NCBI RefSeq assembly: GCF_023856365.1
Contig: NW_026042720.1
Coordinates: forward strand, 1-64,000
Reading direction: 5' to 3'
DNA: 64,000 bases
Source of the DNA: Brienomyrus brachyistius
Taxonomy: Eukaryota; Chordata; Actinopteri; Osteoglossiformes; Mormyridae
Shown here piece by piece: positions 20,603 through 29,651 of the stretch. Under the pieces are notes generated by a model that saw nothing but the letters and a program-made list of their open reading frames with translations, did not search any database and was not told the DNA's origin. The number at the start of each line of letters is the position of its first letter. Within the stretch, counting starts at the first letter, position 1. A program made the translations under genes and the position numbers.

Positions 20603-21430
20603 CTACTCTGTTGCTGAGGCCTCTGATAAGGGCTTGATGGGTTTACAGTGACTTTTGTGTATCCAGGAAGGTCGTTCTGCGATCTTTACTGCTGTTGGTG
20701 TTGTGAGGAGGACTTGATAAGGACCGTCCCACCGAGGTGTGCTCCAATCTTTCCGCAACAGGACCTTGACCAGGACCCAATCTCCCGGCTGCAAGTTATC
20801 CTGTTGAGTAGAAACAGAATTTACCGGCAGACTACTGGGGCTATGTTTTTGTTGTGATGTTAGTAGTTTACGCATCCAATCAGCCAGCGTATTTTCTCGG
20901 TCTGCTTTTTCTATGTCATTCATTTCAGTTGCTAGGGGAAATGGTCTACCATACACTATTTCAAAAGGTGTTAATCCTGCAGGAGTGGGAGTTATTCTCA
21001 TCCATAATTTTACTAGAGACAAACATTCTGGCCACGGCCTTTTTGTCTCTTCCATTGTCTTTTTTAGCCTTGTTTTAATAGTGCCGTTGGTCCTTTCCAC
21101 TAAGCCTGCGCTCTGGGGGTGATACGCACAATGATTCTTAAGCGTAAAACCTAATGCTTGTGAGCAAAGGGACATAGTCTGATTTACAAAATGAGTCCCA
21201 TTGTCTGATCTTATAATATGAGGTATGCCATAGGTAGGGAAATAATGGCTTACCAAACATTTTGCAACGGTCATTGCATCACAATGCTTTACAGGGTATA
21301 TTTCTACCCACTTAGAAAAGGTGTCTATAATAACTAGACAGTATTTCTTTCCTTGTGACCAAGATAATTCAATAAAATCCATATGTACAACTTGGGGAAC
21401 TGGCCACGTTTTGGTCTGATGTTTCCTTGT
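20603..21430 (-). pseudogene. pol: ERV integrase catalytic core and C-terminal domain
   Basis: The open stretch encodes the D,D-35-E core: D in MDFIEL (residue 2), D in RSDNGTHF (60) and E in [10 protein letters not shown] (96). A C-terminal domain with [13 protein letters not shown] and a GPY motif ([10 protein letters not shown]) follows, the module typical of gamma- and epsilon-like retroviruses. The N-terminal zinc-binding part is in another frame upstream, so a one-base-type change near 21420 interrupts integrase. It ends 91 bp before the env start codon. Confidence 0.9.
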
Positions 21431-22825
21431 GCATTGTGTTTACAACAAATTAAGCATGTCCTACAAAATTGTTTTGCATAATCAGAAAAATTTATAGCAT
21501 AGAAATATTGTTGTATGATATGTACCATCCCTCCTGTTGAGACATGAGTATTTCCATGGCTCACCAAAGCAGCTGTTTTGTATAAATTTTTTGGTAGGAT
21601 GGGCTTGTCATTCATATAGTAAACTTTCTCTCGTTGTATTGCTCCTCTTTTGATCCAACTTTGTACTTCTATTTTAGGAGCATGAATCTGTGCATCACAT
21701 AGCACATCGCTATCTATAAAAAGAATGTCTGCCACTGATAAGGTAGGTTGTTTCAGTGCCGCTTCTTTGGCGGTTTTATCTGCAAAACTATTTCCTGCGG
21801 TTTCTGCAGAGTCATCAGTCTGGTGTGCTTTGCATTTGCACAGTGCAAAGTGAGTCGGTAAATGCACAACGTCTAATAATCTAAGTAGCAAATTCGTATG
21901 AGTAAGAGATGTGCCCTGTGATGTTCTAAAACCTCTATTTTTCCAGACTCTTGCATGGTGATGGACAGCTGCAAACACATATTGACTATCAGTGTAGATA
22001 GTAAGTGACTTGTTCTTGAACAGTTCACATGCCCTGATCACAGCATAAAGTTCAGCCGCTTGTGCTGAACAAGTAGAAGGGAGTGCATTGGCTTCTAACA
22101 CTTCAGTAGATGTAACTACAGCATACCCAACTTTATTTTTTTCCATATCATTTTTTGATGCTGAGCCATCTACATAAACAACTTCTGATCCTGGTATAAA
22201 AGTTTGCAGAATATCTGCTCTTGGTTTTGTTTGTTCTTCTATTGTTGCTTTGCAAGAATGTGGCTCCCCATCCTCTGCGGTAGGGAGAAGCGTACTAGGG
22301 TTCAATAGGCCACACCGCTGAAGTTCAATGTTACGTTGTGAGAGCAAAAGTGACACTAAGGTAAGATGTCTTGTATGTGTTAAGAATGGAAGCGGTGTCT
22401 GCAACAAGATTAGAGACACAGAATGAGGAACTTTAAGTATGAGGGGGTGACAAAGTACCAATTCTGCTGATACCTTTACTGCTTCTGCAGCAGCTGCACA
22501 GGCCTGTAAACACTGTGGAAAGCCAGCTGCTACTGCATCTAATCGTTTTGAATAGAATGCTAACGGTCTCTCTTTTGCTCCGAATGGCTGTGTTAATACT
22601 GCTTTCATATAACCTTGATTAGCATCTACACATAGGGTGAATGGTTGTTGATAATCTGGTAGAGCAAGGGTCACATTGGTTTGCAACATTCTTTTTAAAT
22701 TTGTAAAAGCATTTTCTCCGTCCTCAGTCCATTGTATTTTGTCCTTTAGAGTCATCTCCTTCCCGTATATTAAATTTTGCAAAGGTTGAACTAGAAAAGC
22801 ATAATCTGGTAACCATTCTCTACAA
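21334..22825 (-). pseudogene. pol: ERV pol: RT connection, RNase H and integrase zinc-binding domain
   Basis: From 22782 the frame reads RT connection, then RNase H with D in VVYVDGSAS (residue 205), E in AELYAVIRA (244) and D in IYTDSQYVF (265), then the integrase HHCC zinc finger (SHGNTH ... CRTCLICC). The frame then runs into unrelated residues as it overlaps the true integrase core frame. It is offset by one base from the RT frame at about 22825 and from the integrase core at about 21420. Confidence 0.9.
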
Positions 22826-23510
22826 TAATTGCATCTGTTGTTTAGTCTGTGGTTTAGGTGCTTCCTGTATAGCTTGTTTCCTTATCTCTAGCAGCGAGCG
22901 ACCTTTTTGTGAAAGGTTATGCCCTAAATAGACAACTGTCTTTTTGCAGTACTGCAACTTCTGTTTAGAAGCTTTATGTCCAGTATTGTATAAATGCTGA
23001 AGCACAGTTAGGGTAGTTTCTTTGCAATGTTGTTCTGAATCTGCTGCTATTAAGATATCATCCACGTATAGTAATACCTGACTATGTGATGGTATTTCAC
23101 AGGTACTCATAGAGTATCTAAGGGCCATGGTATATACATGTGGGCTTTCAGAAAATCCCTGAGGGAGTCTAGTATATGTATATTTTTTCCCTTTATAGGT
23201 AAATCCAAATAAATGTTGAGAATCAGGGTGCAATGGTACTGAGAAAAATGCATTACTAAGATCCACTACTGAGAAGTAGCTTTTATCAGGAGTCAATGAG
23301 TTGAGCAATAAGTGTGGGTTAGGCACGTCTGGTGCTGCATGTTGCACTATGTTATTAACAGGTCTTAAATCCTGCACCATGCGCCATTTCCCTGTATGTC
23401 CCTTCTGGACTGGAAAGATAGGAGTGTTGCAAGTGGCTTCAGGAGCCTCTCGCAATATTCCTGATGCTAACATGTCTTGCACTACAGGGGCTATACCTTT
23501 CTCTGCTTCA
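22820..23510 (-). pseudogene. pol: ERV reverse transcriptase fingers and palm
   Basis: The open stretch contains RMVQDLRPVN, the first catalytic Asp in SVVDLSNAFF (residue 74 from 23482), LPQGFSESP (106 on) and LLYVDDILIA with the YVDD active site (139-142). All three catalytic Asp residues are present. The frame is lost upstream at an AAAA run near 23513 and downstream near 22825. Confidence 0.92.
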
Positions 23511-23960
23511 GGTTTTAATGGGTATTGCCGGACGGTGTTCTGATTTCACAGTTACTTTGTAAGGTGGGAATCCCTTTACCAGCCCTACATCAGTGGGGGA
23601 GGACGACCACAACCCTTCTGGAAGGCGATCTAGATCTGGACATGATCCCTCCTCCAGGGTTGAAAAAATTTGTCAGGTTGGGTCCTTTAAGTGTGTGGTG
23701 GGAGTGGTTTGAACTCTCCATCCCAAAGGAAACCGCCACACATTGTGTTTCTCATCATAGCTCCAACAGGAGCCAGATACGGGTTGGTAGTCATTGTAAC
23801 TGTGCATAGAATCTCGTAAGAACATCTCTACATCTCTCCACTGCATCTGGGGTGGTTTTGAAAGAGATACGTGTGGTGTTCTCTCTCTAAATACAGCTTG
23901 TTGCTTGTTAGATAAAATGACTGAGGCTGCTGAAAACCCAGTGGTGGGGTTAACATACAT
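23511..23960 (-). pseudogene. pol: ERV protease-RT linker, with in-frame stop
   Basis: This frame carries the region between protease and RT: VNPTTGFSAASVILSNKQQ and later LPEGLWSSSPTDVGLVK. TGA at 23673-23675 interrupts it, after which the same frame stays open to about 23510. It is shifted by one base against the protease frame at an AT-rich spot near 23951 and against RT at 23513. Function of the linker is not clear. Confidence 0.7.
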
Positions 23961-24675
23961 ATATTATACAAGTGTCTTGGAGGGCATGAAACGTTTTGTC
24001 ATAGACGTAATCTGGTCCAAGGGTGTCTTTGTACCACATAGTGACGTGTAAGGCATCGTCAGGCATGAACTGGGCCTGTCTAGGGGACTGCTTTTCTCTA
24101 GTTTTCCGCAATAATTCTCGTGTCTGTGCAGTTCCCCCTAGGTCCAGAGACCAGTAATATTGTGGTGTTGTGGTTCCTTGCACAACATAAGCTTCCTCAT
24201 TTACGATTGCTTTCATGCCAGTGGCTGTGGCAACCACGCTAATGCCCATTTGTACCATAAGGTCTCGACCTAACAAGTTAACAGGACAAGAAGGGCTTAT
24301 TAACACCTGTGCTTGACATTCAAGTCCAGTTTCCTTATCTTTTACTGCAACTGGGTTTGTTAACTGATGTCTGTCTGTCTGACCTCCTGCCGTTTTTATA
24401 TTTATGACTGATGAAGAATATGTGACTCCGGGAGGACTGGAGGTTAGGACAGTCCTACATGCTCCAGTGTCACACAGACATTCATATACTTTGCCGTTTA
24501 TGACTAACTTCCGACTTGGCAAGGTTTCCCACTGCCTTTCTGCTAATAACTGACACACTGCTTGTAAATCTATTTCCTTATCTAAAAGGTCTTGTAAAGT
24601 GACCTCCGTTTCCTTTCTTAAAATCACCTCTGTTTTGCCTCGGATGGTGTCGGTAACAGGGGCCTCCGAGGGGGG
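23950..24675 (-). CDS. pro: ERV protease (retropepsin)
   Basis: The frame is open from immediately after the gag stop and contains the aspartic protease active site CLCDTGACRTVL (DTGA), a Gly-rich flap region (IKTAGGQTDRHQ) and the C-terminal VNLLGRDLMVQM segment (GRDxL is typical of retropepsins). It shares the gag frame, so it would be made as a Gag-Pro fusion by stop readthrough. After the protease the frame continues about 90 residues to a stop at 23950, where pol proceeds in another frame. Confidence 0.88.
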   Translation of the reverse strand, partial: PPSEAPVTDTIRGKTEVILRKETEVTLQDLLDKEIDLQAVCQLLAERQWETLPSRKLVINGKVYECLCDTGACRTVLTSSPPGVTYSSSVINIKTAGGQTDRHQLTNPVAVKDKETGLECQAQVLISPSCPVNLLGRDLMVQMGISVVATATGMKAIVNEEAYVVQGTTTPQYYWSLDLGGTAQTRELLRKTREKQSPRQAQFMPDDALHVTMWYKDTLGPDYVYDKTFHALQDTCIIYVC

Positions 24676-24678
24676 TCA
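24638..24678 (-). promoter_or_regulatory. UGA readthrough context with potential hairpin between gag and pro
   Basis: Gag ends in UGA (24676-24678, minus strand) and pro continues in the same frame. Four bases downstream, CCTCGG can pair with CCGAGG across a 22-nt loop (24638-24671), a 6-bp GC-rich stem. Gamma-like retroviruses use stop suppression with a downstream structure. Here the stop is UGA rather than the UAG of murine leukaemia virus. Function is inferred. Confidence 0.5.
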
Positions 24679-25548
24679 TTGATCATTGTTTTCAATGGAG
24701 TTTGGGTTATATGGTTGTTTCCCTACTCTACAATTCCTAGCTAAGTGTCCAGGTTTCCTGCATGTCCAGCAAATGTTATCTTGCTGAGACGAATTCCTGT
24801 AATTGTTTCTGAAAACACCTCTCCCCCTTCCTCGGCCTCTTGACCTTCCTCTGAATCCTCCCCTCCCCGGAGGATTCATTTGCACTAACGCTACTACATC
24901 TGAGGCGCTGAATATTGTGTCTGTCTTTTCCTGTTTCTGCGCTCTCTGCGCGTGTTGGGCATATTCTAGTGCTTGTTGGACTGAACCAGTATTCTGATGT
25001 ACCCAATGTTTGTCAAGATATTTTCGCAATTCGGGCTTTAGGCCTGCGACAAAAGCTCGTTTTAGCTGTTGTTGGTACACTCCTACTGCCTCTTCATCAA
25101 ATGGGATCCCTGAGTTTCCTCTAAATACAACTCTCATTCTATCCATAAAATCCTCAGGTTCCTCTCCATCTTTTTGTTTACATTGCGCTATTCTGCCATA
25201 ATCTGCTCGTCTCATAAACACTATCTCTATCCTTCCATGTAATTGTTGCATACTCTGTTTTCTACGTACATCTCTTAACTTACTTTGTTCCAACCATGCA
25301 TCAGAAAAAACATATTCTTTTTTTCTGTCTTTACCTTCTTTCTTATTGGTAGTCTGTAACATCTCCAGTTTTAAGTTTAGCTTTTATACAAAAGTCTGTG
25401 AGCTTTTATATATATCTGGAGTGTGGAGTTTTCCTTCAAACCCATGTTTTTTCCTCCATCTACTTATTTGTCCTGATCCTGGCTTATATCCTTCCATAAA
25501 CTTCTCATCTCCCTCTAGTTCCATTTGTTTACTTTGATTCTTCCCCAT
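24676..25548 (-). pseudogene. gag: ERV gag: compact, with in-frame stop
   Basis: ATG at 25548 starts MGKNQSKQ, an N-myristoylation-type start (MG followed by S). TAA at 25384-25386 stops the frame after 54 codons. The same frame then stays open to UGA at 24676-24678. The distal part contains a capsid-like helical region with EPEDFMDRMRVVF (major-homology-region position), an RG-rich basic stretch (GRGGFRGRSRGRGRGRG) and one zinc knuckle CWTCRKPGHLARNC (C2HC). The total of about 290 codons is short for a gammaretroviral Gag (usually near 500), so matrix or N-terminal capsid sequence may have been lost. Confidence 0.85.
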
Positions 25549-26078
25549 TGTTACCTTTTAATGGATACACTACAAAAAATAAAAAATCCTAAAAGCAAGT
25601 ATCTGGCATGAGACCTCAGGAGGACACTAACACGGCCTTCTACTGCTCCCTATTAGAGCAGCGGTGTTAGTTTTCAGGGATGAAACCCGTCCTTGATCCT
25701 TCAGTCACCAGTATGTTGTTGCTTTTAGGGTGGATCGTGTAGGTTAATCTAAAACCTATAAAAACACATCCACATACATCAATATATATATTTCCAACAA
25801 CGCCTACTTTCTCTCCCGGTTAATTTCGGCTAACCTCAACCACATGCATGTCTTGGCCACCTACTCACTTAGGTGCCGTATCTCTCACCTGTATAGTGTG
25901 CTCTCTGATCCGTCACCGAGGTCCTTCAGACATCACCAGACGTCGAGCGCAGTTCTAACCACCGGCCTGATGACGAATTCACATCACAGGTCTTTCTTGC
26001 ACCCGACTTCGAGTGGCTGTCGACAGACTTCGGTGTCGCTTCTCTCGGCGTACTGGAGACGTCTTCGGGGTTCCTCGG
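25549..26078 (-). other. ERV 5' untranslated leader
   Basis: About 530 bp between primer-binding site and gag start. It would hold the splice donor and packaging signal in an active virus. I cannot point to either with confidence. No open reading frame of note is seen. Confidence 0.6.
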
Positions 26079-26096
26079 ATCCGGCTCGAAGGACCA
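26079..26096 (-). other. Primer-binding site matching tRNA-Tyr
   Basis: The plus strand reads TCCGGCTCGAAGGACCA (26080-26096), the 3' end of eukaryotic tRNA-Tyr including CCA. On the minus strand it starts TGGTCCTTCGAGCCGGA, seven bases inside the 5' LTR. The match is to tRNA-Tyr as I remember it. Confidence 0.8.
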
Positions 26097-26103
26097 AATT
26101 CTA

Positions 26104-26442
26104 TGTTGGGGAAAGCGCCCGGCGTTTCCACCCCAACTCCACATTTACGAGACACACACAGGTTACAGTTTTACTTGCAAGGGTACCCACACTCTCTGCA
26201 ATGCAAACTACAGCAGAATGTGTTACAAAGGGTGGTTCCCCTTGGCTTCTTTATTTATAGTCAATGGGGGGCGCAAGAGAGGGAAGTGAGATTCTTATCT
26301 AAGTAGGCAGCTGTTAACCACCTACTTAGAGTACAATAGCTAAGAGTATGTGGCTAGAAGATAAGAAATAACGTATACATATATATTTACACTCATTGCT
26401 GATCATACAGAAATGATTAACAACTGTTTCTTCAACCTAACA
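26104..26442 (-). repeat. 5' LTR (339 bp)
   Basis: TGTT...AACA ends, collinear with the left LTR. It carries an extra 17 bp (AACGTATACATATATAT) after AGATAAGAAAT at about 26371-26387, and GAAATGATT where the left copy has GAATTGATT. In the minus orientation it would supply the promoter. Confidence 0.95.
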
Positions 26443-26447
26443 GTGAG
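26443..26447. repeat. Target-site duplication, right copy
   Basis: GTGAG, identical to 18486-18490. Confidence 0.9.
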
Positions 26448-26499
26448 TATGGGTATTGTGAAATGTTGGATGTCAACTGTTACAAAACGTGCTGCACCA

Positions 26500-26538
26500 G
26501 TTTATTTATGGATGGATGGATGGATGGATGGATGGATC
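26500..26538 (+). repeat. (GGAT)n microsatellite
   Basis: About seven copies of GGAT in the intron between the retrovirus and the next DH exon. Confidence 0.9.
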
Positions 26539-26656
26539 TGATTAACATCAAACCGCCAGTAACTTCACTCTACCCTGAACTCCACAGTCCTTGTCCAAAG
26601 ACAGAGTTCATTCTTAGGCAGGTCCCAGACCTATTTCCAAATCTCCTGCTCCCCAG

Positions 26657-26824
26657 ATTCTCGAGAACACTCCAGAGAATCACTTGGACCATGGACACTT
26701 GCGGGAGGCTCTGGACAGGGCCGAGGAGCTCTGTCTGCAGGTCAACGAGGGGGTCCGGGAGAAGGAGAACTCCGACAGGTTAGAGTGGATTCAGAGCCAT
26801 GTCCAGTGTGAAGGCATCACTGAG
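26657..26824 (+). CDS. itsn2: itsn2 exon 24: end of DH domain
   Basis: Encodes [40 protein letters not shown] and [16 protein letters not shown], the last DH helix and DH-PH linker. Phase 0 on both sides; it joins directly to the exon at 18212. The two exons are now 8.4 kb apart because the retrovirus sits between them. Sequence is well conserved. Confidence 0.93.
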
Positions 26825-27046
26825 GTGAGCACATCTAATGCAACTATATCACGAAGCTCTTGTCTATAGCCTGGGTTTTATATAATCTACAATATTCCCT
26901 CCTGAAGTTCTTAACAAATGTTTGTTTACATGCACAGCCTCTAACAAAGTCGTCTACAGAGTTAATCCTACTACAAGTTAGGGTCTGGATTTTTGCAGCT
27001 TTCCTACAGTTTACTGGACACTTCCAATTGTTCCATTTCCCTACAG

Positions 27047-27848
27047 AACTTGATATTCAACTCCTTGACCAACTGCCTGGGTCCCCGAAAGCTGCTACAC
27101 AGCGGCAAGGTCTATAAAACTAAGAGCAACAAGGAGTTATACACCTTCCTCTTCAATGACTTCCTGCTGCTCACCCAAGCAGTGAAGCAGTTCACCTCAT
27201 CAGGGACGGATAAGCTCTTCAGTCCCAAGTGCAACATGCAGTTCAAGATGTACAAGAACGTGAGACTCTTTTTCATGCTGGGGAGTAATGGAGGGGGCTA
27301 GCAATACCAGACAGTTACATTTACGGCACAAAATCATACATTGCGTTTTAAATGAACTTTTCATATCCATACAATTCGGAGTAGAACTTTCTAGAAAGAG
27401 GTGCCATTTCCTTAGTTGTATGTTTAGCCCATTTTTACGGGCTTTCTCTACTGTGTGTACTTCCAATTTAATGCGAGTCTATGACCCGATTTTGGTCTTC
27501 TATCCAACCAGCCCGTGTTTCTAAATGAAGTTCTGGTGAAGATGCCCTCCGATCCGTCTAGCGATGAGCCAATCTTCCACATCTCCCACATCGACCGTGT
27601 TTATACTCTCAGGACAGAGAACATCAATGAGTGGGGAAGGAAGGGAGTTAGAGAAGAGACTAAGGAGAATTGAACAAGGAAGCTGTGGCTTCAGTCCACA
27701 AGGAGGCTCCCTCGGTGTCCTGTTCTGGTAACAAATCAGGTGTTTCTTCTTATTTAATCAATCAGGACTGCCTGGGCGCAGAAAATCAAAGCTGCTTCAG
27801 AACATTTCATAGAGACTGAGAAGAAGAAGCGAGAGAAAGCTTACCAAG
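27047..27848 (+). CDS. itsn2: itsn2 exons 25-27: PH domain
   Basis: Exons lie at 27047-27259, 27512-27630 and 27766-27848. They encode [80 protein letters not shown] and [20 protein letters not shown]. The PH domain's C-terminal Trp (AW) is kept. The middle exon uses an unusual donor GA|GTGGGG at 27631. With it the frame continues but one residue (Arg between NINE and TAW in other intersectins) is missing. PH supports the DH domain and membrane binding. Confidence 0.9.
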
Positions 27849-28553
27849 GTGAACTATTTTATTTGCATTTAATCCTTTTCAGTGTCTTAGCATAACCCTT
27901 CAGTCCAGTTTGATTATGTAATGGTTTTATTCATCTGTCTACAAAATTGCTTGTCCTTTTCCTATTTAATTTAGTTATATGTATGTGTGTGTGTGTATAT
28001 TTATGTATCTGTAATATAAAATCCTCTAAGTCACCAGTATATATTCATTACCCTATTCAGTGTTTCAGAACCCTGACCCCATGTTTTAGTCCATGTTGGA
28101 CGTTTCACAGCCAGAACCTACAAACCCCATGAGCAAGAATTTGTTTCTTCCAACCAGTTGAGCATAGAGAGTCAGTCAAAGGCTACTCAACTGGTTTGTA
28201 AAAACAAAATCTTGGTCTGAGTTTGTAGCTGAGCACTGGTTTTTCCTGAATTTGAGTTTCCCTCTTTTACACAGCCTGTCCTTCCAGTGAACACATCCGT
28301 TGCAGTTTAAGAACCTACTACTTTCCCTTTTGGTTGCTGTACAGTCTATTTATGCAGACCTTCATTACTGAACCCTTGATAACCCTATCATAGACTGCAG
28401 TGCCCCATTAACTACAGTTTTTTTTTCCAGTTGCTGTATCTTATTTCTGCCAATTCCTTGGGAGTTCCTTGCATCTTAACTTCTTTATTATGAATCTTAT
28501 TTATTGTTCCTTGGTCTTTCGACTCATGCATCACTTGCTGTATGCATTTCCAG
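27849..28553. other. Intron between PH and C2 exons
   Basis: Plain intronic DNA of 705 bp with a short (TG)n run at about 27984-27995. No repeat family or exon recognised. Confidence 0.5.
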
Positions 28554-29651
28554 CTCGTTCCCTGAAAACCAGTGGCATTGGCCGCCTGCTGGTCACTATT
28601 TTGGAGGCCACAGAGCTCAAGCCCTGCAAGCCCAATGGTGAGGGTCAAAGGTCAAGTCCTATCTCCCGAAACTCCAGCCGCTAACCCCCTAATGCCTTGT
28701 ACCTCATGTATGGCTTGATGGTTGGGTTTAATGGTTTTTTTTGATGGCCTACACCCTCCAGGAAAGAGTAATCCATATTGCGAGGTGACCATGGGGGCAC
28801 AGTGTTTCACCTCCCGGACAATAAATGACACAATCAACCCCAAGTGGAACTTCAACTGTCAGTTCTTCATTAAGGACCTGTACCAGGATGTTCTATGTGT
28901 CACCATCTTCAAGAGGGACCAGTTCTCTCCCGATGGTTAGTCCTTTCTTCAGATGTTTATTTCTCCTCTTTTTACACGTTGACACTTCCTGAAATTCGTC
29001 TTGGGAACAGTTCTGATGTTAAATGTGCTGATGTTAAATTTCCCTTAGAAAAATTTGGGTGTCATATTTGAAGTTTCGTCTTGTTTTTTTTTTTTTTAAT
29101 TTAACTTTTAATTTATTTTTAATTTATTTATTTATTACACGTCATTTTAAGTTTCTCCATGGGGTATCACTGTGGTTTCATGCTTCAGGGTTCTGGTTCC
29201 ATATCCTCCCCCTGGTTCTGTGTGTGTGAGTTTGAACATTCTCTTTGTATTTGTACGGGTTACTCCTACAGCCCAAGAACACATACAGATGAACTACGTT
29301 CTCTACTTTATGCCCTGGTATATTCTGCAGTCTCACTGCAACCCTTCTACTAGATAATTTCTTTTGTGTTTGACCGTTTATTTCTTTCCCCCCCCTATTG
29401 CTTAATTTCTTTCATTGTGCCACAATGGCCTGTGTTCTATTACTAGCGTTTGATGGTGGCCGCTTTCATCATGGCTGCTTGTATCATTGTTAGACTTCCT
29501 GGGCCGCACTGAAGTTCCTGTGGCCACCATCAAGAAGGAGCTGGAAAACAAGGGAGCAGCGACAAGGCGCCTGCTGCTGCACGAGGTGGCGACAGGCGAG
29601 GTGTGGGTGCGCCTGGACCTGCAGCTGTTCGACCAAAAATCTCTCAAATGA
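28554..29651 (+). CDS. itsn2: itsn2 exons 28-30: C2 domain and C-terminus
   Basis: Exons lie at 28554-28637, 28762-28935 and 29494-29651. They encode [89 protein letters not shown] and [20 protein letters not shown], then LFDQKSLK and TGA (29649-29651). The C2 fold with SNPYCEV, NPKWN and FLGR motifs is complete; C2 domains bind phospholipid, often with calcium. The C-terminal residues resemble ITSN2 more than ITSN1. No lesion is seen. Confidence 0.94.
28936..29493. other. Last intron
   Basis: AT-rich intron with a T-run and TTTAATTTA-type repeats at about 29080-29140. Acceptor ATTGTTAG precedes the final exon. Nothing else recognised. Confidence 0.5.

Larger units (their letters stand above)
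18491..26442 (-). mobile_element. Endogenous retrovirus, gamma-like (class I), antisense in itsn2 intron
   Basis: This is a full provirus of 7952 bp on the minus strand: 5' LTR at right, leader with a tRNA-Tyr primer-binding site, gag, pro, RT, RNase H, integrase, env, polypurine tract, and 3' LTR at left. A perfect 5-bp target duplication (GTGAG) flanks it. One zinc knuckle in Gag, same-frame gag and pro across a UGA, a GPY-type integrase C-terminus and a CX6CC transmembrane Env subunit point to a gammaretrovirus-like lineage. The two LTRs differ by a single substitution and one 17-bp indel, so the insertion is young. The genes are nonetheless broken: in-frame stops at 25384-25386 and 23673-23675, and frame changes near 23951, 23513, 22825, 21420 and 20445. 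As it stands it is not coding-competent. Confidence 0.95.
3131..29651 (+). pseudogene. itsn2: Intersectin-2-like gene, 3' two thirds, 30 exons, with three frame lesions
   Basis: Intersectins are endocytic scaffold proteins. EH domains bind NPF-motif adaptors, SH3 domains bind dynamin, synaptojanin, SOS and N-WASP partners, and the long isoform's DH-PH module activates Cdc42 at the plasma membrane. The exons encode, in order: the EH2 end, the coiled-coil region, SH3A, SH3B, SH3C, SH3D, SH3E, DH, PH and C2. The SH3A and C2 sequences (for example WLYGS after VDEKT, and a C-terminus ending [10 protein letters not shown]) fit intersectin-2 better than intersectin-1. All 30 exons have AG/GT borders and compatible phases. 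Three lesions interrupt the frame: one base too many at about 4455-4464, one too many at about 8160-8180, and a deletion with TGA at 10775-10777 in SH3B. Exons downstream remain well conserved, so the lesions are recent or are sequence errors. The 5' exons (EH1, first part of EH2) lie outside the window. Other short introns (5808-6149, 9192-9557, 11276-11663, 17225-17598, 17783-18113) show nothing recognisable. Confidence 0.88.

Noticed and set aside
18491..26442. Two separate retroelements, because the LTR lengths differ (322 and 339 bp)
   Set aside because: The difference is one 17-bp indel. The matching 5-bp target duplication and continuous gag-pol-env order show a single insertion.
3131..29651. 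Intersectin-1 rather than intersectin-2
   Set aside because: SH3A (VDEKT, WLYGS), SH3D (PASHVKLLG) and the C-terminal LQLFDQKSL region agree better with intersectin-2 as I know the families. A tree would settle it.
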